This document shows, piece after piece, positions 11,851-22,887 of a stretch of 46,921 nucleotides of DNA. Positions within the stretch are counted from its first letter, which is position 1, and every line of letters starts with the position of its first letter. The stretch is from NCBI GenBank assembly GCA_038496445.1, contig JALMLS010000603.1, positions 1 to 46,921 on the forward strand, given 5' to 3'. The notes under the pieces were generated by a model. The model worked only from the letters and a program-made list of their open reading frames with translations, did not search any database and was not told where the DNA came from. The position numbers were made by a program, and so were the translations under genes. Origin of the DNA: Trichosphaerium sp. ATCC 40318 (Eukaryota > Discosea > Flabellinia > Trichosidae).

Positions 11851-12956
11851 GAAGCGTTGTAACCAGTGTTGATTGAATGGTAAAATGGTTTTAAGTTTCG
11901 TCGGCGGTTCATATAATTACTTGTGTTCCGGCGTTCATATACAAAGCGTTCTCCCACACGTACGATGAGAAGGTACGGAGATAATACATTATGGCGCAAT
12001 ACAACGTGCAAACGCAAAAATACGGTTCGTATGCTTAAAATTATGCGCCACTTGTAGTTTTTGGCGTTTGATTTGCCGTTCCCTTTTTAATACTACAACT
12101 ACTGCCAAAACTGAGTGTACATGGTCTACGTCGCGTATAGTATATAAAGAGGGTTAAATCACTGGTTTACCATCAGATTCCACGGGCAACGCAGCGTTAC
12201 GATAATGTCATTATCATAACGAGAACCAATAACGCGCAGCGAATTCGTTGAGCAGGTTTATGCTCTATCTCGCCACGCTACAAGATATCATTTACTTTTT
12301 TTTTTGAAGATCACGTGGCAAGATGGGTTCTTGCTCGCTGTATTTTTTCACATTCGTATCTTCCGACGCTTTTATCACGTATCGTAGCAATTAAAATATA
12401 GCGTAATGGAGCAAAAGATTAACAAACATAACGTAAGAAACAGCAACACGCCAGTAAGCGCTATCTACACGCTAATTACAGTGCAAATAGCCTACTGGTT
12501 ACATTGCAGGCTTAAAAAGCAAACCAAGCGATTTTAGTTTTCATGCCTGTATTGTCAGTACTGGTCTTAGAGAATTTTTCGCTAAGCAGTTGAATGTGCT
12601 GCGGTGTAAGCACTGCATGCTTTGAATCTACACAGTAAGTATGAGAGCCTAATATAAACCTGTAGCCGTGAGAAAAAATAAATACGTTTTACTGTTTTTA
12701 TGGTATGACGTTATTGTAAAATGTGAAAATCTTCTAGCTAGGTTATTTTTGTTCATCATTTATACCTTGAAAGTGTATAAAGAGTAGTAGTGCATCGAAC
12801 CTGAGTGTGCACACTAAAACGTTAGTCGTGGCTCCGCAAAAAACGTCAAGTTCAGCTTATTGATCTTGATTAGCGATATAAAACCGAGTGAACCGCTTTT
12901 CGTTTGTTGTAGTGCACTTTTTCCAAAAATGTTTACAGTTTTTTTCCTCTTTCTAA

Positions 12957-13055
12957 CTTATGCAACATCCCAAACAGCCAAAAATGATGTATTGTATTCA
13001 ACATGCGCGTGTAGTATGTATGCATCATTTTTGGCTGTTTGGGATGTTGCATAAG
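12957..13055. repeat. Perfect 33-bp foldback (inverted repeat)
   Basis: Arms 12957-12989 and 13023-13055 are exact reverse complements (33 of 33), beginning CTTATGCAACATCCC. They are separated by a 33-nt loop containing CATGCGCG. Outside the arms the match continues with one mismatch (TAG). No coding frame uses it. It could be a very small foldback transposon or a transcribed hairpin such as a small-RNA precursor; no target duplication is obvious. Confidence 0.9.
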
Positions 13056-13432
13056 ATAGCGAACAAAATTGTTTTCTAAACGGCATTGTTTGCGGCCTCA
13101 TATCAGGGATAAGTAGTACATTACTGTTTAAGCAGATCTGGCCCATTCATTTGACAGAAAAAGGTGTTGTTGCTCTTAAATAAGGCATTAAAAGTTCCTT
13201 TTTTGTGAAAAGAGCAAGGCACATATTTCCTATGATAATTGCATATAATGTACTTATTGTGCATCTCTGTTAAGATCTTCCCCTTGAAATACAAACCTTA
13301 ACCTATCGCATACGGCAGTTTCAGGTGAGTAGCTGACTGCTGTGTCACTGACACATTTTTTACTTTTTCTTCAACTGCTTAGAGAAAAATTCTCTAATAC
13401 ACAATACGTTACGTTGCGGTATGATATTGAGC

Positions 13433-13691
13433 GGACCCACGTTTTTTCCGAATTTTTCGAAAGAAAAAATTCGAAAAAATAGAATTCGATACAAAAACCG
13501 AATGCCTATACCCACCAATGGATCACTATATGTGAGCGAAGGTCGGGTTCTAGTTCCGAGCACAGCGAGGACCCGACCGTAAGTGAACCAGGCGCTTTCT
13601 AGTTTAGTGGACTGCCTAGCTATGCATCTTTCTACGAATTCTATTTTTTCGAATTTTTGTTTTCGGAAAATTCGGAAAAAACTATGGCCCC
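13433..13691. mobile_element. Mutator-like MITE, 259 bp
   Basis: Inverted arms at 13441-13488 and 13635-13682 match at 45 of 48 positions and are AT-rich (GTTTTTTCCGAATTTTTCG). Outer bases also correspond in part (GGACCCAC against GGGGCCAT). The element is flanked by a perfect 10-bp direct repeat GATATTGAGC at 13423-13432 and 13692-13701. Long terminal inverted repeats with a 9-10 bp target duplication fit Mutator-like elements. The interior (a GGTCGGGTTCT stem) codes nothing and has relatives at about 15.3 and 40.4 kb. Confidence 0.78.
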
Positions 13692-15764
13692 GATATTGAG
13701 CTATCTTCCAAAGTCATCCAATGCTGTCATAAGGGCATATGTACCAAATGAATCAGAACTTTTGCAACAACTTTTACGTAGGTTGTGTTGGTACAGCCTA
13801 CTCGTTTTAACAAACCAATGTAAAAGCAGACTCTAAATCTTAGTGACCGTCTCCAATGGTGATACAACGTAATCCAGCAGTAGCAAAAAGATAAGAATTG
13901 CAAATGTACTACTGAAATTAAGATTCCTTTCTTGAAACACTCGCTTCAGTCAATGGCTTTGGTCCGTACTCTGACAGTTAATACTTAATCAAGCTTGAAA
14001 GTATACCAGTTGTCACTGACCACCAGTGCTCAGTCATAACACTAATGGAACAGAAGGTACTTTATCCAGAGCCCATGCTTAAGGATAGTACGTCTTGTGT
14101 TCATATGACGTTAATTTGAGCTCACATCTTATTTCAATGATATCCGTACTTGGAACTGATACAAATGGCTTCCGCTTTCTTTTTCAGGAACGACTGAGTC
14201 AGGTCTTTGTGCTTGTCGACACAACTTTAAGACCGAGTGACTAGAAATAAGTGATTGTTTTACTTTGCTATGTGGTACTTAATGTTGTTTTATTGCCAAC
14301 TAGAAAAGGTGTAGGGATAGCAAGGTAATGAAGGATGCATGTGAAACTGTGACATATGCAAGCTTAAGCTTGACAGAAAAACACATGTTTTTTTTACGTT
14401 ATTCTGTTTCTCATTTTCCCACAATAACTCTGCTTAATTGTCCTGCGTACAAGCGACTTACAATACAAAATTGTATTTCTCTTTAAGCCCTTTTTATTAT
14501 TTGATTGCATCATCTCTTCGGATTACCATCTAGCATCCTGACTAATTACAACATAGCAGAAAAAACAAAAAAAACTTAAATCAAACGGGATTGCAAGTCA
14601 CGTGCCAAGGTGTACGACTTTGTAAATGGTTTATTCTTTGTAAGTGGCTATTATGACTGGTAGAATAAATAATGCCGGCCAATTACGTCCAATTGAAAGT
14701 GTAGAAAGAGCAGAGTTGCCTTGAAGTATACAAAACTGGCACATGCGAGTTGCTTACTTATTGATAGGCACGTTCCTGTAAGCAAAATGTCCTTTGTCTA
14801 ACCCAGAAGAAGTATATCATGAAATGCTCTCCAAACAGAAGGTTATAGCACGTTCAGTATTTCGGAGCTACAACAGATGTCATTCACAATGACATGCCTC
14901 ACTTTTTCGTTTATATCAGCGTTTGAAAAAATTGTTGAAGCTTGCTTGATCAATAAATTAGCATTGTAAGAGCTACGTTCAAGCTAAGTTAATTTATTGC
15001 ACCAGAGAACTTGACTTTCCTATTACTAACTGGTTTCTTTGGGAAATGTCTATTACAACCATAAACCACGTGTTCCTGAACTCACAAAAAGGTGGTTTAC
15101 AACTCTTTTCTATTGCACAAATAGCTACCATTGTGGGAACGGTATGTAATCAAAGAAACTCTTTAATTATACGTATGGCTTGCTGGTACAGGTTAGGTAG
15201 CAAATTTCAGAGTCTGATATAGGGCAAGCTGGGATGATTTCTACGAAATTATCTTGTAATTGTGAATAAAATGACTACGGCACTCGCCTCTGTTCAAGAC
15301 AAGAACCCGACATTCCCTCACAAAATGTCATGCATTAGCTGCCACTGGTCATTTTAGGATGTTGCGTTAGTACATCTCATTATTGACAAACTTGTAATAC
15401 TTACAATATCATTGCAGGTTACTATGTGACTAGGGTCAAGGCCTTGGCTACACTGAAAAAAAGCTACCTTTGTATCCAGTATTCAATCGTAGCTGATCCT
15501 GAGTATTGTATGGATAGCAGTTCAGGGTATTTTGTATCGTTTTTGTTAACCCTGAAAACCTTTGTGTTCACAATTTGACGCAAAGAGATTTGAAAGGTGG
15601 TTTTTTAATTAGTGTTCTACAATCTATTGTAGGCGAAACCACCGCTTAGTTCTAACACTAAGACAACCTTGTTTGTATTATTTCTCTTCTCATAGTACCA
15701 GTTGTTGTAGAGTTAATGACTGTTGTGTTTGGTAATATCTCGATACAGCCTAAATCGTTTGATC

Positions 15765-16393
15765 ATTCAAAGTTATAATCAACAAATGAAAGAAAGGCAC
15801 CTTCAACTAAAATTGAACCATTTTCTGTTATTGTAATTGTCCCTTGAATAACAAAATCGCCCGGAATCAGAATGTCACTGTTCACAATTGATGGTAGAGG
15901 AACATTTGTACGTGTCATTGGTAGTGTAGGAGGTTCTTTAGTCGGTATACCTATACAACCTTGAAGTGTACAGCTAAATTATATAAGGTAACTTCACATA
16001 CTAAAAACCTCATAAACTTGCCGTTGATCTTGACCACAAGCGCTATCTACTTCGATATGGGAGCATGTGTGGTTCTACGGACCCAAAGACACATATATCG
16101 TTAGTACAACCAATAGTATCACTACAGGACACAAATATAGGCTGAACACAAACACCTAAACGCTATAAACCAAAACTGTATAAACCCTCACCATTTCCCA
16201 TTGCATTAATATCTGTTGTGCATCCGTTTTTGTCATTACAACGCCATTCAACAGATAGATAAGGTCTAACATTTAGATTACTATGATCCTCACTATAAAA
16301 ACTAGAGGATCCTCCTTGTTGCACTATACTCCATCCAAAATCGTTCTGAGTAAAATTTGAATCTACCAAATCTTGTAGGTAGGCTAACAACAC
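15765..16393 (-). pseudogene. 5'-truncated secreted DNRLRE-like/Cys-rich gene
   Basis: The minus frame at 16163-16393 reads NDFGWSIVQQGG, FYSEDHSN and RPYLSVEW, the pattern at the end of DNRLRE-type extracellular modules. It continues into CNDKNGCTTD and, after short introns, CVQPIFVSCSDTIGCTNDIC, like the Dictyostelium CTDC motif. The last exon (about 15765-15950) reads PSIVNSDILIPGDFVIQGTI and stops at 15765. There is no signal peptide and the N-terminal half of the DNRLRE module is absent. Only about 170 bp separate it from the next gene, so the 5' end appears lost. A frame beyond the stop (CIEILPNTTVINSTTTG) suggests further decay at the 3' end or an unrecognised splice. Confidence 0.5.
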
Positions 16394-16565
16394 GTGGGTG
16401 AAAAACTGCTGGTTGTAAATAAAACGTTGTCACGTGATAGCATTTAAGTTAGAATAAAGGCTGAATTTACTTCCAACTCAAAAGAAAGAATGTACATTCT
16501 GTTGATACTAATGTTATACAGCAGAGTATACTAAGTCTTACAACTAAGTTGTGTGCTACGTTATA

Positions 16566-17436
16566 CTAAGCATCTGTCACGTTATTTATCAACTGCCCGT
16601 TTCTTTGCCACCTCTTCCATACTTCCGTCTTGCTGTCAATTTTAGTGCAGTGTGCCCACAATTGACCATTGTCATACCACATCTTGTACTCTCCTATCTT
16701 GTGACCTTCTTTATAAAAGCTCTCCTTGAACATTTGACCATTTTCGTACCAATTATAACTCTTTCCTTCTTTACTATCATTTACGTAATAATAGCTTGCT
16801 TTTAATTGCCCATTTTGATGCCACTCCTTGTACTCACCTCCCAATTTACCATCAACATAATGACAATGCTTAAACACTTGACCATTATTGTACCAATGTG
16901 TACACTCACCATCTAGTTTCCCATTGATGTAACTAGCTTTACAACTCATCTGGCCATTCTCATGCCATATCTGACTATCTCCTACTACCTCATCATTAAC
17001 ATAGTTAGCCTTTTCCCACAGTTGTCCATTTTCATGATAGGCTTTGTACTCTCCTTCGAGTTTACCTTCAACATAAAAACATAGCTCTTCTATTTGGCCG
17101 TTAGAGTACCACAGCTTGTTCTCTCCATGAAGTGTTCCATGTTTAAAAGTTTGCTGCTCTACAAGGTACGGTGTAGAGCTATTTGGTAGTATCCCAACAC
17201 GCAGCCATTTTCTGTGTTTTCTCAACTCGCCATCGAACCTTGATGTCGTTGCAGTGTGTTTTGATAGCTCTGGCCAATTTTGGTATACTTCATTGTCTAA
17301 ATCTATTATATCTAGCTGTAGCTCTATGGGAAGGCGTAAAAGACCGTTTTGTGATGAAATTTCGACATGTAACTACTTTCTCGCATTAGACACTAACGTT
17401 TGTACTATTACTTGGTACGTTGCGCTGTAATGCCAT
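16566..17436 (-). CDS. F-box-like/MORN-variant repeat protein (intact)
   Basis: Two exons: an 18-nt first exon from ATG 17436 (MALQRN), a 46-nt intron 17418-17373, then 17372-16566, giving 274 residues. The N-terminus LPIELQLDIIDLDNEVYQNW is F-box-like. It is followed by a TATTSRFD segment and eight repeats of about 25 residues built on WYxNGQ and GEYK, the MORN-variant type also found in YwqK-like proteins. Such repeats form beta-hairpin scaffolds for protein or lipid contact; a role as a substrate-selecting F-box protein is inference. No stop or frameshift is seen. The same short first exon and phase-0 intron recur in the paralogues at 33.5 and 46.2 kb. Confidence 0.8.
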
Positions 17437-19938
17437 CCAAACAAAATAAACGGAAGAGTGTTCGTTTGTAGATTAAAACGCTTAAAAAGAATCGCTTTTT
17501 ACAGCCGTAGTACACCTACCACTCTTGCTTGAGGTCCTAAATCACAACTGTTTTTTTTTTTGACCTCCTGAGAAAAACACGTGCCTGGTCTGTTTTTTAG
17601 ATGGCAATTGCAGAGGCAATTGTTCGGTACTTGTCAAAATCGTTAAGGATAGTCCAGTGCTTGAAACAACAATCCGCTGAATGTACCAAGGAGATGGCAA
17701 TGGAACAGCCATCAAAATCCTTCATACGGAGCTGCAGATGCTCCTCTATTACGTCAAGTTATGGTGCTAGCGGCAATATTTGTTATAGCACCGTCATACA
17801 AGGATGGGCTTTCTGCAATGATGTTGCTTGAAGAACGCATGGGACTTTTTCAATTCGTACTTCTTCACGAGCCCAAGCACACCTAGGCTTTATCAAGTTT
17901 TCACTACTCAACTCAGCGTAAGACTGAGTCATTAGCAGCACTATGGTTATTTGAATGAATGATTATTAGTTTATTAAGTCTATGGCTACATTTTAAGACC
18001 CACAATATTGGGTAACTGTTTTCGCTTTTACACTACTTTTGCAACGCATCCTATGGTTATTTGCATATTCCTTCATAAGTTCGTTACAATTGGTTAAGTG
18101 AACTTTAAACGGTAAGGCGAATACAAATGACATCTGATACCCCAGTGATATTAAGGTTGTGGCTTGTGGTGACCACGTAGGTAACACATAAATAAACACG
18201 AAAACTATGCTATTAACTAACAAACTTAAGGCAAAATGCATCTGATATGGGGTATTGATATGGTATTTAATTATGGACGGGTTATTGGAGATATTTTACC
18301 TTATTACGCCCACATGTTATGAACCAATTACGATTCGCAAAGACCCGTTTGCTTTAGGTACCTATGCGGAGTGTTAATTTTTAGATTTCTGGGTTTGTGT
18401 TTACACGTGGTCGTAACTGTGTTTTTTTTTTATCAATTAAAAATGATTATTGTATTGTAGAAATTGCGATACACGTGGTGACCCAGAGTTGGCTCAGTTT
18501 ATGACTCCTCTTATCTTAGCACGGTAATTTTCTTTTTGATAGTTGTACAAGCTTAAAACGCTCTGTTTGGATGACGGTTGTAAGCACAGGATGTTTTCTT
18601 AGTTTGCTTCTCCATTGATATCTATAAATCATATGAGAGTATTACATCTAGAGTGCGTACAATAACTCTCTATATATTGGATTCTTTTATTTATGTGCTT
18701 ATTTAATTGGGTAGTGGATACCAGAGTTATCCGATCACGGACAACTTTTTGTGCCACGTATTCTTGTTGGCTTAAATCAAGATACAAGAGTTAGAGCTAT
18801 TTTTGAGGTACATATTTAAATCACTTTGGTCCCCATGCAACTCGACAACCAAAACAATTTCGAAGAAGCTAAAACAATAATAAGGGTAAAACTCGTATAA
18901 GTTGGCCACAAGGTATTGATTTAGCAAAAAAAATTAAGGTACATTGATCAATAACATCAAATGTTAGCTTACATCTTTTTTTTTTTTGGGATAGGCTTTT
19001 AGGTATGTTGAAGTTGATCTGGTTCGTGGTTGTGGTGTAACAGAACGTATTAAACTTTATCTCAATTTTGCACCTTATTGACTTGGCTTTATAGATCTTG
19101 ATGAGGTTTGCGCTGTACATCGTTGTATTCACAAGCATGATCATAAGCGATGTACAATCAATAAAAAAGTGTTTTGTTTTCTCATAATTTTCTTACTTGA
19201 GGCATTTGTTCCCAAGTTGATGGTTCAGAGTTTAAAGTGACTATTTATTGTTGTAAGTAGATTATAGATTATAAGATCAAATAATTATGTTCACGAAAAG
19301 AAGATAACACAATAAAGAATAGAGCGAGAAGCTGTTTAGCAATCGAACAAGTTTTTGTTGATTTATTAGTTATTGTTATTATTTGACCCTTATTTACCTA
19401 CAATACAAGCTAGGCTTACTGTACAGTTTGTAACGCTCTGTACCTAGCATGGTACTTAATAAATAGTTGAGTTTCCACGTTTCCACATTTCCAACCTTTG
19501 GATTAAGATTGATATTATATTGATGTACTGTACATTTGATGGCTACCTTGTTTGTGTTTTAGAGTCAATAAATGAACTACTAACTATTACTACTATCAGT
19601 ACCACTGTTTTATCAAAATATTTGTTGGCTGTTTCATGGAATCAACCAGTTTTCTACAAACAGTCAACCTCGCAATACAAATTATGAATTTCTGTGATGT
19701 GCTATTAGAACAAGAACTCGAGTACCTTCCTTATACTCATTCAGACGCTATAAACAAGATTAAATTGAAGCATTAAACATTGTTTTAAATGTATCAAATA
19801 CGGCCCTTAAGCCTCGATATGACAGTACTTAAAGATACAACTACCACTGCATAAAACCACAATCAGACCACTGAATTATCTTCAAAAGATTATTTGCTGA
19901 ACATCAACCAATCAACAGAGTGGTAGTTTTGTTTTCAA
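17437..19938. other. Intergenic, no recognised gene
   Basis: About 2.5 kb without a supportable gene. A minus-strand frame at 17993-18241 starts with a hydrophobic stretch (MHFALSLLVNSIVFVF) but has no recognised domain and no paralogue here. About 17850-17945 shares words with the dispersed repeat of 120-250 and 14.2 kb. The 17-bp motif TTCTCATAATTTTCTTA at 19179-19195 recurs at 24931 and, inverted, at 44956-44972. Several CACGTG sites occur (about 17578, 18404, 18471). Confidence 0.4.
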
Positions 19939-20505
19939 TTGGCAAGCTTTTTTCCCCGCTATTTGCGCAACTCATTTTTAAGTACGCACGTGACATACAA
20001 TGAACCTAATATGCACAACTTACCAACAGAAGTTATTTTGGATATTTTAAATTACACAAGAGGTAGAGATAGATTTTCTGACTGCCCAATCATGTCATTA
20101 TTGCGATATTATTCAAGTATTCAGAAACTGTTAATTTATAATATCAATATCACCATGATATTGTTGGCTATGAGCAAGTAAGTCTTTCAAATGTTCACGA
20201 TATTCTCAGGGCTAGAAATTACAAGGTGGCATGAAAATAGTACAATGATGAATTGTAGTGGGACAATATCAATGATAAGCAAGAAGGAGAATCTAAGGAG
20301 TGATTTGAAAATGGCCAAATAGAGATCCAGTGTCATTACATCAATGGTACACTAGACGGAGAATGTAAAAAGTGGTTTCATAATGGCCAATTAGAGTTCC
20401 AGTGTAACTACATCAATGGTGAGTTTGAAGGAGAAGATAAGAAGTATGAAAATGGCAAACTGCGGCACAAGTATAATTACATCAAATTGTTAAAACGTCA
20501 ATAGC
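19939..20505 (+). pseudogene. F-box-like/MORN pseudogene
   Basis: The frame opens with an F-box-like stretch (LPTEVILDIL near 20010) and stops at 20179-20181. After about 100 bp, MORN-variant repeats appear in fragments: KQEGESKE, FENGQIEIQCHYINGT, GECKKWFHNGQLEFQ and GEFEGEDKKYENGKL. The conserved Trp codon of the first repeat is a TGA stop at 20301-20303 (KE-stop-FENGQ), and the frame ends in a run-out after KYNYI. It is a dead member of the family at 16.6, 33.5 and 45.3 kb. Part of its middle recurs at 465-560. Confidence 0.75.
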
Positions 20506-20850
20506 AGTAGAAGCCGTAGAAACACTTAAACCTGAACCGTTAGTGGCGATTCTTTATTCCCAGAAGCTGTAATAATATTGTGTGTAAATATATGTGTTGA
20601 GTATTAACACTCAATATAGGTCATGTGTTTGTACCTTCTGTTGCAAGTATTATTTGTATGTTTTGCTCTTTGTCCAGAATTTTTAATTGCCTTGTGTTTG
20701 GTACTTGCAGGTCCTCGATGTACTCGTACAACATTTTTCAACTCTGTTTCTTATTCCAAACCGCTGCCCAATATTAGAAATGGTTTTAAGACTGCCTTGG
20801 AACGTAAATTGTGCTGTATTGTCTCACAATAAAAGCTGTTAGATATTGAC

Positions 20851-21083
20851 ACTTCTGACACATCTTGAAAATCTCACTTTTCGAATCCATTCAAACCACG
20901 TGATTTAACAACCCATATCAAAATTGGTTATTTATACCGTTGACACGGCGTTTACAAAGCCTGCAGTAACGCTGGCGATGTTTTGGGAGGTTTTAACGTT
21001 ACACCTGCCTTGGTGTTTGGATGTTGCTATAGCGAGTGCTTTTGTTAGCGTGGGGTAGGCGCTAGCGTAGCGCTAGTAAGGTA
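20851..21083. repeat. Duplicated 240-bp block, first copy
   Basis: Direct repeat of 21501-21749. Shared stretches include CCACGTGATTTAACAACC, ATACCGTTGACACGGCG and, at the right edge, GGCGCTAGCGTAGCGCTAGT. That right edge contains GCGCTA-GCG-TAGCGC, a short perfect hairpin. The copies differ by small indels. Neither codes for anything visible. Confidence 0.85.
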
Positions 21084-21500
21084 TGCACGTTAGTTGATTT
21101 TTTGAAGCAAAACATACAGCAAACAGTGTTTGAGGCATTCATACCGCGTTTGCCGGTAAGTAAAATACTGTGGGCAATTGAAACCGACTTGACAATTTTT
21201 TTATCACTTGCGGTACGTAAGTCATACTATGAAGGACAACATTGTAACGCAAGTAGCTCACATTATGATAGATCTGCATCATTTGGCAGTGTTAATTCTT
21301 GATAGATCTGCTAAAAGTGCTAGAAACTCACTTTCTAGTGACAGACAATATAGGAAAGTTAGCGCTTGCAGTTTAGTTACAAGCAACTTCATTTCGTTCT
21401 TGTCCAGGGAGGAAACACATTCGCGGTAACAATCCTTCAATGTCTCTTTCACGTTTTTCGACACAAAAAAAATCCAGTTTCGGCCCGAACACGATCTGAC

Positions 21501-21749
21501 ACTTCTGACAGACCTTGCAAATCTCACACTTTAAATTTGATCTACCCGTGTACCTGTCTAGCGAATCCAACGTTTCAAACCACGTGATTTAACAACCCAT
21601 ATCAAAATTGGTTATTTATACCGTTGACACGGCGTTTACAAAGCCTACAGCGTTTTTTGGGGTTTTTAACGCTATCACACCCGCCCTTCTGTTAGGATGC
21701 TACCAGAGTGCTTTTATTAGCGTGGGTAGGCGCTAGCGTAGCGCTAGTA
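21501..21749. repeat. Duplicated 240-bp block, second copy
   Basis: Second copy of 20851-21083, about 650 bp away in the same orientation. It has an extra segment near 21535-21560 before the shared CACGTGATTTAACAACC core. The same GCGCTA hairpin closes it on the right. Confidence 0.85.
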
Positions 21750-22386
21750 CGTTTTACACGTAATAGTAGTATACAAGTAGTTTTTTTGAAGAAAAACGAA
21801 CTGAGGCAACTTTTCTCGGGTATCTTCGAGTGCCGAGATACCTCGCGTTTATAGTCACGTGTGACACGTATCCTATGTATATAGGAACACAAATAGCTAG
21901 TACAGAATACTAGGAGAAACTGGCGTTTCACGGTATGATACTCGAGATTGGCAATTTTCGGCACTTTGTGGGAACAATTAGCCCATAAGTTCACAATAGT
22001 TTACATGAATCTGACAGTGAGATAGACGTATTTTTATATTAATTGATAATATTAATTGTCAAAGCCATGTGATCTCGAGATTTCTCGGGTTGAATCAAAA
22101 TAAGTAGTTTGGAAAAATATTTCATGCGTTTTTCACAAGGACTTTATTGGAAGTTCGTTGATACAACAGTCCCATTAACTGCAAAAAACCTAGTCGTTTC
22201 TAGGGCTCTAACTTGGCATTTTGGCTTCTTTGACAAAAAGCCCGTTAGATTTTCTGGCTTCGTAGGTATGTAGTCTAATCATCTATTGTGAGTGTATTAT
22301 ATAGCGGTATTTTTGGCGCTCGGGTATGTGTACTAAACACAGCACAGTTTAATAAAATATAAAAATAAAGCTGGCAACAAAACAAC

Positions 22387-22884
22387 ATGAGCACATACAC
22401 AAAGACTATGGCAAATGATAGACACCCTATCCACCGTAACGGTCTATCAATATCAGAATTGTTGGTAGAGCCATGTTTAAAACGAAGTCAGATAAAACGA
22501 AGGGGTTTTCCGAAAACATACCAGCAAGCATTGCTTACACATTGTACAAAATATATCGGTTTTTTGTTTTTTTATAAACAAAAGATTAAAACTAAAAGTT
22601 GCTTTTATTGTTAACTTCTTTTGGTAAGGTGGTAGATTCTATTTGCGACAACCTATAGAGGTAATCCAAAGGAAGAAAAAAGGTTGCAGTTGATTAAAAA
22701 AATGCAACAAAAAGGACCATTCCAGTGTAACAAAGGATTCATTGTGGTAAACGCATCAAAGATGTATCGGCAAAACTACACAGAAGATATCTCGCTTATT
22801 GTCTTTCCACCCAAACCTTTACAAGCGCTACAGATTACTCACGCCCAATCTAGTGACATTGAAAATAAAAAGAAACCTATGTAA
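22387..22884 (+). CDS. Hypothetical two-exon protein
   Basis: A first frame from ATG 22387 (MSTYTKTMANDRHPIHRNG) runs to about 22560. A second frame ends at TAA 22882-22884 and reads GNPKEEKRLQLIKKMQQKGP, then GFIVVNASKMYRQNY and DISLIVFPPKP. The T-rich stretch at 22560-22640 could be an intron, but I could not settle the junction. The second part looks like real coding sequence in its amino-acid composition. I recognise no family. Confidence 0.35.
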
Positions 22885-22887
22885 AGC

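Larger units (their letters stand above)
11851..15764. other. Long gene-free region with small mobile-element remains
   Basis: No supportable gene is seen across 3.9 kb. It holds an imperfect palindrome at about 12194-12219, the perfect foldback at 12957-13055 and the MITE at 13433-13691. A dispersed repeat at about 14145-14275 is shared with 120-250. A partial relative of the MITE interior lies at about 15290-15345 (AAGAACCCGACATTCCC). In 15640-15764 the minus frame reads CIEILPNTTVINSTTTG, which may be a further piece of the truncated gene to the right. Confidence 0.5.
20510..22386. other. Intergenic with a duplicated block
   Basis: No recognised gene. It contains the duplicated block described separately (20851-21083 and 21501-21749). 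Small frames between the copies (for example 21279-21527 minus, with CEICKVCQKC in an overlapping frame) have no family I recognise and overlap each other. A small inverted repeat TTGAGTATTAACACTCAA lies near 20598. Confidence 0.4.

Noticed and set aside
13507-13600. Possible tRNA or structured RNA (GGTCGGGTTCT...AGGACCCGACC stem)
   Set aside because: The stem lies in the interior of the MITE, no cloverleaf or TPsiC GGTTC-x-A arm can be built, and its relatives have decayed the stem.
16551-16805. Plus-strand hydrophobic frame opposite the MORN gene, and similar ones at 45400-45906
   Set aside because: Antisense shadows of MORN repeats; the regular repeat code gives repeated hydrophobic words on the other strand.
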